Positions 7,096 through 13,272 of a DNA stretch of 39,780 nt are shown here, one piece after another. The stretch covers positions 1-39,780 of the forward strand of contig LLZO01000104.1 in NCBI GenBank assembly GCA_001567545.1, given 5' to 3'. The DNA comes from Candidatus Tepidiaquacellales bacterium OLB5 (GTDB lineage Bacteria; Bacteroidota; Ignavibacteria; Tepidaquicellales; OLB5). A program made the translations under genes and the position numbers. How positions within the stretch are numbered: the stretch's first letter is position 1; every line of letters begins with the position of its first letter. The notes beneath the pieces are model-generated. The model was given only the letters and a program-made list of their open reading frames with translations. It did not search any database and was not told the origin of the DNA.

Positions 7096-9546
7096 ATGTT
7101 TATCCCGTTTAAATATATTCTACTTTTTGCTGCTTTCTTCAGCTTCAAATTAATATTATCTCAGCAAATTGATTTCAGCTCAGTTCCTTCTGAAGTAAAT
7201 AACAGAAATTCATTTCTCCGCGAAAAATGGTTTATTGAACAAAGAGTTTTCCCCTTTCAGAATTTCCCTGAAAATGCATATTACAATGCCTGTCAGCAAA
7301 AAGTAAATATACTTCAAAATAATGGTTATTACAGCAGGGAAGGAAGCTGGGTTAGTATTGGACCAACTCCGGCATACAATATTAATTACGGTAATGTATC
7401 CTCACGTATTGCATCTGTTAAATTCCATCCGTTTAATCCGGATATTATTTATTTAGCAGCGGCATTCGGCGGTGTTTGGAAAACAACAAACGCCGGGTTG
7501 AACTGGTATCCTAAAACTGATTTTGAACCAACACTTTCATCAGGCGCGCTGGCAATTGATAAAAATGATCCTGAGGTCATTTATTACGGAACAGGTGAAG
7601 CATCGTATTTTACTTATTCATATTCAGGACTGGGACTGCTTAAAACAACTAATGGCGGCAACAACTGGCTGCATATTACTGCAGGTTTGCCGGCAAATAC
7701 ATACTTTTCCAGACTGGTTATAGACCCTAACAACAGCAGCAGGCTGTTTGCTGCACTTGGTAATGCCGGGCTGTATAAAAGCTCTGATGCAGGTTTAACA
7801 TGGCAGCAATCTGTTACCGGGAGATGTGACGATGTAATATTCACTCCCGATGGAGCAAAATTATATATTATCGGACAGGGCTGCGGTTACAGAATATCCA
7901 ATGACAGCGGAAATACTTTTACACTGCATACACCATATACACTTGGCACAAGAAATCATATAGCAATATGCGCATCTGTTCCTGAAATAATGTACTCGGT
8001 TTCGTACCAGGGAACAACAGCAACAGTATTCAAATCTACAAACAGCGGTATTAATTTTACACAGTTGCAGAATAATTTCACAGGAGCTAACCAGGGATGG
8101 TATGACCTTTACATCTATGTAAATCCGGTTAACCCTAATTTAGTTTACCTTGGATTAATTGATATATGGCGGTCAACCAACGGTTCTGTTTTCAGCAGGA
8201 TAACCAATACATCTGCCGGACCTGTTCATGTTGATCATCATAATATGGATTTTAATCCGTTAAATCCTGCAGATATAATTTTTGCAACCGATGGCGGAAT
8301 TTACAGGTCAACAAATGCCGGCAATAACTGGATGAATATAAATTCAAACCTGAACCTGACACAATTTTACAGGGTCGCTTCCAATCCGTCAAACTCAAGC
8401 CACTTGATAGGCGGTACTCAGGATAATGGTGTACAGCAAACAACAGGTTCGCCGGTGTGGAATGTCTGGTTATACGGCGGGGATGGCGGCGATGCATGCT
8501 TCCAAAGCATTAATAATAATTTTTTACTGGCTGAAAACCAGTTTAACAGGATAAAACGCTCTACTGATTCAGGGCTTAACTGGAGTGTTGATACAACCGG
8601 ACTTTTCGGCAGAGCAGCGTGGATTGCACCGATTGTCTCTCATCCTGACTCTGCCGGTATTTTCTATACTGCGCGCGAACAGGTTTTTAAGTCAACTGAT
8701 AACGGTGATAACTGGTTTCCGATTTCAGCAGGGACTGCAGGTATTATTTCTCACCTGGATATTTCCGAAAGAAGCCCTGAATATATTTATGCTGTATCAA
8801 ATAATATTGTTTTTTTGTCATCTAACGGCGGGATAAATTTTGAATACAGGATTGATGGTTTACCCGTAAGAACAATTACGGGAATAAAATTCCACCCTGA
8901 CTCATCCGCTGCAGCAATAATTACATTCAGCGGATTCGGCTCTGGCCATATTTATAAAACCACAAATTACGGTGTAAACTGGTTTGATATTTCAGGTAAT
9001 CTGCCGGATATTCCGTTTAACGATTGTCTTTTTTATTACCCGGGTTACAACACTAATACTATCATAGCTGCATCAGATATCGGAGTATTTGTAACACATG
9101 ATTTTGGAGAGTCATGGAGCGAGCTTGCATCAGGATTACCTAACACCGCTGTATTCCATCTTGATCATAACAGGCTTAATAATAAATTAAGGGCTGCAAC
9201 ACACGGCAGGGGAGTATGGGAATTTAATGGAGAGATAATTCCGGTTATCCAGGTAAATAATGAAGTCCCAAAACTATATTCCCTTTCCCAAAACTACCCC
9301 AACCCGTTCAATCCCAAAACTGTAATAAAATTCAGCATACCCGCTTTAGAGACGACCCGGTGGGTCGTCTCCTTAAAGATTCACGATATATTAGGTAGAG
9401 AAATCACGACCCTAGTAAATCAAAACCTCTCTCCTGGCACATACACAGTAGAATGGAATGCTCCCAATTACCCAAACGGTCTGTATTTTTATACACTCAG
9501 GTCAGGTGATTATTCCGAAACAAAAAAAATGATCCTTATAAAATAA
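7096..9546 (+). CDS. Large multi-Asp-box (VPS10/sortilin-like) T9SS cargo
   Basis: An 816-residue secreted protein with a signal peptide (MFIPFKYILLFAAFFSFKLILSQ, residues 1-23). The body has about ten Asp-box/BNR motifs (TTNAGLNW, TTNGGNNW, SSDAGLTW, STNSGINF, STNAGNNW, STDSGLNW, STDNGDNW, TTNYGVNW and others). This fits a ten-bladed VPS10-type propeller or two stacked propellers, as in surface glycan-binding or xyloglucanase-like proteins. No catalytic pair was identified. The C-terminal sorting domain (YSLSQNYPNPFNPK to ETKKMILIK) carries a short insert ALETTRWVVS encoded by a perfect palindrome (9349-9371). Its tail and 3' stem-loop closely match the preceding cargo gene at DNA level, which suggests a shared cassette. 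Confidence 0.87.
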   Translation: MFIPFKYILLFAAFFSFKLILSQQIDFSSVPSEVNNRNSFLREKWFIEQRVFPFQNFPENAYYNACQQKVNILQNNGYYSREGSWVSIGPTPAYNINYGNVSSRIASVKFHPFNPDIIYLAAAFGGVWKTTNAGLNWYPKTDFEPTLSSGALAIDKNDPEVIYYGTGEASYFTYSYSGLGLLKTTNGGNNWLHITAGLPANTYFSRLVIDPNNSSRLFAALGNAGLYKSSDAGLTWQQSVTGRCDDVIFTPDGAKLYIIGQGCGYRISNDSGNTFTLHTPYTLGTRNHIAICASVPEIMYSVSYQGTTATVFKSTNSGINFTQLQNNFTGANQGWYDLYIYVNPVNPNLVYLGLIDIWRSTNGSVFSRITNTSAGPVHVDHHNMDFNPLNPADIIFATDGGIYRSTNAGNNWMNINSNLNLTQFYRVASNPSNSSHLIGGTQDNGVQQTTGSPVWNVWLYGGDGGDACFQSINNNFLLAENQFNRIKRSTDSGLNWSVDTTGLFGRAAWIAPIVSHPDSAGIFYTAREQVFKSTDNGDNWFPISAGTAGIISHLDISERSPEYIYAVSNNIVFLSSNGGINFEYRIDGLPVRTITGIKFHPDSSAAAIITFSGFGSGHIYKTTNYGVNWFDISGNLPDIPFNDCLFYYPGYNTNTIIAASDIGVFVTHDFGESWSELASGLPNTAVFHLDHNRLNNKLRAATHGRGVWEFNGEIIPVIQVNNEVPKLYSLSQNYPNPFNPKTVIKFSIPALETTRWVVSLKIHDILGREITTLVNQNLSPGTYTVEWNAPNYPNGLYFYTLRSGDYSETKKMILIK
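9344..9378. repeat. Perfect palindrome inside T9SS sorting domain
   Basis: Arms GAGACGACCC (9349-9358) and GGGTCGTCTC (9362-9371) are exact complements around a GGT loop. Five further pairs (CTTTA with TAAAG) lie beyond a 2-nt bulge. It is translated as ETTRWVVS, at the same loop where the neighbouring cargo genes carry a different GC-rich repeat. It is unrelated in sequence to those. Confidence 0.75.
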
Positions 9547-9552
9547 AATTTA

Positions 9553-9587
9553 TACTCATCCGATGACTTTAAGCCATCTGATGGGTA
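9553..9587 (+). terminator. Structured 3' stem-loop
   Basis: TACTCAT pairs with ATGGGTA (one T-G wobble), with an inner GATG/CATC stem, a 2x2 internal loop and a 9-nt apical loop. The layout is the same as the stem-loop at 6942-6980 after the preceding cargo gene. Confidence 0.6.
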
Positions 9588-9639
9588 ATGTTTCTCAAAG
9601 TAACCTGATTTTTACGGAACTTTATAATATTTAAATCGT

Positions 9640-9647
9640 TATATTTG
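9640..9647 (+). promoter_or_regulatory. -7 promoter element (TATATTTG)
   Basis: TATATTTG matches TAnnTTTG. Transcription would start near 9654, only a few bases before the ATG at 9656, so the mRNA would be leaderless or nearly so. No good -33 element was found. Confidence 0.45.
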
Positions 9648-9655
9648 TTGTAAAT

Positions 9656-10069
9656 ATGCAGAATTTATTGAAAAATACGGCAAAACTTTCCCTGACTGTA
9701 ATTGTTGCATTTTCAGTTTTTATGCTTAATTTCAGCAGTTTTATTCATTGCTCAAATGTAAGCTTAGAGGATGATTGCTGCCATAAAACCCGGACAATAA
9801 AATCCTGCTGCCTTAAGCATACAAAGATCACTTTTAACGAAAGAATATCTTCGCATTGCGGTTGTTCGGTGAATCAATCCAACAAACCCGGTGATCTGTT
9901 TACAGATCTGAAGAACAATTCATCCAGCCTGACTGTGCGTAATATAAATTATATTACTTCAACAGACGGTACCGAACTATTAAAAACATCATCTGTATTT
10001 ACTTCATATTCACCGCCGCTTTATTACAGCTCGGATAAATATATCAATATTCTTACACTCCGAATTTAG
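9656..10069 (+). CDS. Cys-rich secreted small protein (HYC_CC_PP-like)
   Basis: A 137-residue protein with a strong N-terminal hydrophobic signal (about residues 10-30). A Cys/His-rich stretch follows (about 32-80) containing DDCCHK, KSCCLKH and HCGCS. A Ser/Thr-rich linker leads to the end SPPLYYSSDKYINILTLRI. The CC pairs and the PPLY-to-LRI ending recall the Bacteroidota HYC_CC_PP family of unknown function, seen near metal-related genes; the HYC motif itself is not clear, so this is a resemblance only. It lies upstream of the double YHS protein on the same strand, separated by an 11-bp inverted repeat. A metal-binding envelope role is inferred from Cys content and neighbour. A TAnnTTTG box ends 8 bp before the ATG. 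Confidence 0.7.
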   Translation: MQNLLKNTAKLSLTVIVAFSVFMLNFSSFIHCSNVSLEDDCCHKTRTIKSCCLKHTKITFNERISSHCGCSVNQSNKPGDLFTDLKNNSSSLTVRNINYITSTDGTELLKTSSVFTSYSPPLYYSSDKYINILTLRI

Positions 10070-10072
10070 CCG

Positions 10073-10104
10073 GTTAATTCAATTTCAGCATTTATTGAAT
10101 TAAC
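10073..10104. repeat. 11-bp perfect inverted repeat between metal genes
   Basis: Arms GTTAATTCAAT (10073-10083) and ATTGAATTAAC (10094-10104) are exact complements with a 10-nt spacer. It begins just after the stop of the Cys-rich gene and ends 31 bp before the YHS gene. It could be an operator for a dimeric regulator or an RNA hairpin, and it lacks a T-run. Confidence 0.55.
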
Positions 10105-10135
10105 AAAAATCAAAAAAATTATTATAATTATTAAA

Positions 10136-10630
10136 ATGAGAACGAAATTATATTTAGCTTCATTATTTGCAGTTATATTTGTATTAACAGTATCAAATAC
10201 TTACAGCCAGGATAAAGATTGCTGCAAGGATAAATCTTCATCCCATTGTGGTGATATGAAAACCTCTGACCAAACCAAAGATGGTAATTGCTGCGATAAA
10301 CACGGTAATGCCGGCGGTGACTCAACCATATCATCAACAGGTTTAAAATGTATCGTTTCCGGTGAAGATTTAGTTGAAGGTCAAATTGTAAAGTTTGATT
10401 ATTACGGCAAAACTTATAATTTCTGCTGTGATGGATGTATGGCTAAGTTCAAAAAAGAACCATTAAACTATATTAAAGAAGAGCTTACCTGCCCGGTTAT
10501 GGGAGAAAAGATCGAATCAAAGGATGTTTTTGTGATGTATGAAGGCACAAAGTACTACCTTTGCTGCAAATCATGCAATAAAAAATTCGAAAACGACCCC
10601 GAAAGATATAAAAAAGGTCCGCAGAATTAA
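10136..10630 (+). CDS. Periplasmic double YHS/TRASH-domain metal-binding protein
   Basis: A 164-residue protein with a signal peptide (MRTKLYLASLFAVIFVLTVSNTYSQ). A Cys/His-rich linker follows (about 26-60, DCCKDK, SHCGD, NCCDKHG). It then has two tandem YHS domains. The first (about 72-113) has LKCIVSGE, YYGKTYNFCCDGCMAKF and a Pro-x-x-Tyr end. The second (about 119-160) has LTCPVMGEKI, YEGTKYYLCCKSCNKKF and DPERY. Each has the CxxxxE ... FCCxxC treble-clef-like metal ligand set typical of YHS/TRASH modules found in copper and heavy-metal handling proteins. It probably binds Cu, Zn or a related metal in the periplasm. It follows the Cys-rich secreted gene and ends with a strong terminator, so the two probably form a unit. 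Confidence 0.88.
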   Translation: MRTKLYLASLFAVIFVLTVSNTYSQDKDCCKDKSSSHCGDMKTSDQTKDGNCCDKHGNAGGDSTISSTGLKCIVSGEDLVEGQIVKFDYYGKTYNFCCDGCMAKFKKEPLNYIKEELTCPVMGEKIESKDVFVMYEGTKYYLCCKSCNKKFENDPERYKKGPQN

Positions 10631-10650
10631 TTTAACAGTAAAAATTGCAC

Positions 10651-10684
10651 AAAATCCCGCTGCCGCACAGCGGGATTTTTTTAT
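10651..10684 (+). terminator. Strong intrinsic terminator
   Basis: A 12-bp perfect stem (AAAATCCCGCTG with CAGCGGGATTTT, 5-nt loop) is followed by T-rich sequence. It closes the Cys-rich/YHS unit. Confidence 0.88.
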
Positions 10685-10726
10685 TTTCAAAAATATTTTA
10701 TTAAATTACGGTAAAATTAATTCATC

Positions 10727-11977
10727 ATGAATAAATTTATCATAACTTTATTCCTCTTTTATTTCTCATCGGCTTATACTCAATGGAATCAGCTTACAAC
10801 CGGCACAACTGCCGACCTCAGATCCCTGTTCTTTCTGAATCCAAACACCGGGTACTCATGCGGTGCATCAGGCACAGTTATTAAAACTACCAATGGCGGT
10901 ATAAACTGGAGTTCCTTAAATTCAGGGTTAACGGATAATTTAAACTCAATATATTTCCTCACTCCGCAGACAGGCTATGCCTGCGGCAATGCCGGGAAAA
11001 TAATTTATACTTCAAACGGCGGGTTGAACTGGATTGCAGCACAAAGCAGCGTTACCGATAATCTGTTTTCTATTCACGGAAATTTTTGCACAGGTTCAAA
11101 CGGAAACCTTCTGGTTACTACAAACGGAGGAATTAACTGGCAGGTATCTGCCGGAGGATTCCTTTCTACATATTACGGCATAACTTCACTTTCTGCTTCA
11201 ACAGCCGCTGCATGCGGCGTTAATACAATTTTTCAGCCTTTAATTGCCCGTACAACCAACGGTGGAATAAACTGGAGCTATTCATCATTTTATCTTAATG
11301 GAAATGAAGGTAACCTGCGCGATATCATTTATCTGAATGCCTCCTCAATGCTGGCAGTATCAAATGTGTGGGACGGAACAGGCGGTATTTCGTTTTCATC
11401 AAACAGCGGGGTTAACTGGAGCACCCAGCTTTTCAGCCTGCCGCTTAACAGCATTGATATGGCAGGTTCATTTGGTTTTTCTGCCGGCTTGCAGGGTTAT
11501 GTACTTAAAACAACTGACCAGGGAATTTCCTGGCAGCAATCACAAACGGGATTAACGGCAAATTTCAGGTGCGCCGATATAATTGATTCTCTTAATGCAT
11601 ACATTTGCGGTGACGGAGGAGTTATTATTAAAACCACCAATGGCGGAATAACATTTATCCAGCCCATATCAAATAATACCCCCGAAAAATTTTCCCTCTC
11701 ACAAAATTATCCTAACCCGTTCAATCCCTCAACAACAATTCGTTTTTCAATTCCCCTCTTGAGAGGGGTGTCTGGCGAAGCCGGGCGGGGTATGTTTACA
11801 TTACTAAAAATTTACGATATCCTTGGCAATGAAATAGAAACTCTTGTAAACCAATCTATAGCTCCCGGAACTTATTCAGTTGAATGGAACGCCGCAAACT
11901 ATCCCAGTGGTGTATATTTCTATACATTAAGCTCAGGTGATTTCAGGCAAACATATAAAATGGTGCTGATAAAATAA
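10727..11977 (+). CDS. Ycf48-like propeller T9SS cargo with palindromic insert
   Basis: A 416-residue secreted protein with a signal peptide (MNKFIITLFLFYFSSAYTQ). Its repeated motifs TTNGGINW, TSNGGLNW, TTDQGISW, GYSCGASGTV and AYICGDGGVI are the Ycf48/photosystem-stability-factor-like seven-bladed propeller signature, here used as a surface protein module with no link to photosynthesis. The sorting domain FSLSQNYPNPFNPS to QTYKMVLIK is interrupted between FSIP and LKIYDILG by LLRGVSGEAGRGMFTL. That insert is encoded by a GC-rich palindrome related to the one in the gene ending at 6937. Function is otherwise unknown. It sits between two metal-related gene groups, but nothing in it suggests metal binding. 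Confidence 0.87.
   Translation: MNKFIITLFLFYFSSAYTQWNQLTTGTTADLRSLFFLNPNTGYSCGASGTVIKTTNGGINWSSLNSGLTDNLNSIYFLTPQTGYACGNAGKIIYTSNGGLNWIAAQSSVTDNLFSIHGNFCTGSNGNLLVTTNGGINWQVSAGGFLSTYYGITSLSASTAAACGVNTIFQPLIARTTNGGINWSYSSFYLNGNEGNLRDIIYLNASSMLAVSNVWDGTGGISFSSNSGVNWSTQLFSLPLNSIDMAGSFGFSAGLQGYVLKTTDQGISWQQSQTGLTANFRCADIIDSLNAYICGDGGVIIKTTNGGITFIQPISNNTPEKFSLSQNYPNPFNPSTTIRFSIPLLRGVSGEAGRGMFTLLKIYDILGNEIETLVNQSIAPGTYSVEWNAANYPSGVYFYTLSSGDFRQTYKMVLIK
11752..11793. repeat. GC-rich double-hairpin element inside T9SS sorting domain
   Basis: CCCCTC-TTGA-GAGGGG is followed by a second stem, CTGGC-GAA-GCCGG. It is a shorter copy of the element at 6694-6757: the second stem differs by substitutions that keep pairing through G-T wobble, and the inner CCCC-TTT-GGGG part is absent. 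It is translated in frame as LLRGVSGEAGRGM at the same sorting-domain loop. Confidence 0.75.
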
Positions 11978-12091
11978 ATAATTTTAAACCAATTTGCAGG
12001 TTTGATATTTACTATATGTTATAGCGTTATCTGAACTTTTATACTCAATTGACTTGTTACAAATTATTAAGTTTATTACTATTGCAGCAAA

Positions 12092-12376
12092 TTGACTAAC
12101 TTCCGTAAATACAGTGCCTCAATTCTGCTTATTTTTGCATTATTTGCAATTAACGGGGCAGAACTCCTTCATCATCACGACCACGGGGATCATAATCACG
12201 TATCTAAATGTGAAGCCTGTATATTCAGCAAATCTCTTAACCAGGTCTATGTTGAAAACGCAGTTTGCTTTATTCCATACTATACTCCGGAATATTCAGT
12301 TTATATTTATTTCTCTCCGCTTAAAAATTCATACACACAAAATAATTTAAAGCCGCGCGCGCCTCCATCTGTTTAG
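12092..12376 (+). CDS. His-rich secreted small protein with RAPP tail (DUF2946-like)
   Basis: A 94-residue protein starting at TTG. No in-frame ATG precedes the signal peptide, and the frame gives a good signal sequence (SASILLIFALFAINGAELL). A His cluster follows at about residues 26-36 (HHHDHGDHNH) and then CEAC at about 40-43, a plausible Zn/Cu-binding patch. The end, KPRAPPSV, carries the RAPP tail typical of short DUF2946-type proteins linked to metal TonB receptors. It is the first gene of a unit with a lipoprotein (50 bp downstream) and a ZnuD-like receptor. A periplasmic metal-trap or sensor role is inferred from composition and context. The TTG start is the main uncertainty. Confidence 0.72.
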   Translation: MTNFRKYSASILLIFALFAINGAELLHHHDHGDHNHVSKCEACIFSKSLNQVYVENAVCFIPYYTPEYSVYIYFSPLKNSYTQNNLKPRAPPSV

Positions 12377-12426
12377 TTTACATCCGTATTATTTTTATTA
12401 AGTAAATTTATCAGAAAGGGTTTGTT

Positions 12427-13272
12427 ATGCACTTTATCAAAAAGCATTTTGCTTTATTGGTTTTGTTTTCATTATTAATTGTACCTTTATTTTTTTTCAG
12501 CTCCTGCGGTGAAGATGATATTATTACTCCCCAAGGTGAACATTTTGAACCGGCAGGTTTATTTATTATTCCTGAAGGCTCTTCAGATACGATTTTACAG
12601 GTTTTTAACGGAGTTGTAAGGGCTGGTGATACATTAAAAGCCCCCTTAAACTTACTTTCCACTCATTGGGAAGTTTACTTTTGGGATGATAACAGAAATG
12701 TTTTAAATCCTCCCAATGATGGCAGCCATACGCTTGGTTTCACTATCCGTGATGCTTCTGTCGTTGAAACTGAAATGGATGACCCAAATGACTGGGCTTT
12801 TCATTTAAAAGGACTGTCTTTAAATCCTGATACAACTTCTATGCAGATAAAAGTAAATCATTCCGGACATGCAGATTTTACTACTCCGTATATTCCTATA
12901 AAGGTAGATCCATGCGAAATTCCTGCTCCGGAAGGGTTTGTTGTAATTGATACGGTAACTAACCAGATTATTGCAAGAGATTCTGCCGGATTTCAGACCG
13001 GTGATACTATTGTAGTGAATACAGGATCTTCAACAAACAGGCTTAAAATATTCTGGTTAGATGGTGAAGGAAACAGATTTCAGCCCTGTGACTCTTATAC
13101 CTTAAGCGCTGTAACTAATCCTAATGGAATAGCGGTATTTACCAATAAGCCCGGTGAGTTTTCTTTTAAAATTGAAGGCATTGCTGCCGGAACTGCATTG
13201 TTATCTATCAGGTTGTTCAGGGATGCAAACTTTATTTACGGCACCAGGAATATTCCTGTAAAAGTAAATTAA
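12427..13272 (+). CDS. Outer-membrane lipoprotein partner of ZnuD-like receptor
   Basis: A 281-residue protein with a lipoprotein signal (hydrophobic residues 8-26, then FFSSCGEDD with Cys near residue 27). No recognised catalytic domain is present. The mature part is beta-rich, with two similar halves that each open with an all-beta segment and contain DTI and PIKV-type strands (PIKVDPC in the middle, PVKVN at the end), suggesting a duplicated sandwich domain. His residues are scattered (HFEPAG, HWEVYF, HTLGF, HLKG, NHSGHADF). Its last base overlaps the start codon of the TonB receptor (TAATG), so the two are translationally coupled and probably form one uptake complex. It may capture the ligand at the surface for the receptor. 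Confidence 0.78.
   Translation: MHFIKKHFALLVLFSLLIVPLFFFSSCGEDDIITPQGEHFEPAGLFIIPEGSSDTILQVFNGVVRAGDTLKAPLNLLSTHWEVYFWDDNRNVLNPPNDGSHTLGFTIRDASVVETEMDDPNDWAFHLKGLSLNPDTTSMQIKVNHSGHADFTTPYIPIKVDPCEIPAPEGFVVIDTVTNQIIARDSAGFQTGDTIVVNTGSSTNRLKIFWLDGEGNRFQPCDSYTLSAVTNPNGIAVFTNKPGEFSFKIEGIAAGTALLSIRLFRDANFIYGTRNIPVKVN

Noticed and set aside
12017-12032. Zur-like box (TGTTATA...TTAT) upstream of the His-rich/ZnuD-like unit
   Set aside because: The right half is not the complement of the left (TATAACA is missing), so it is not a dyad and may be chance in AT-rich DNA.
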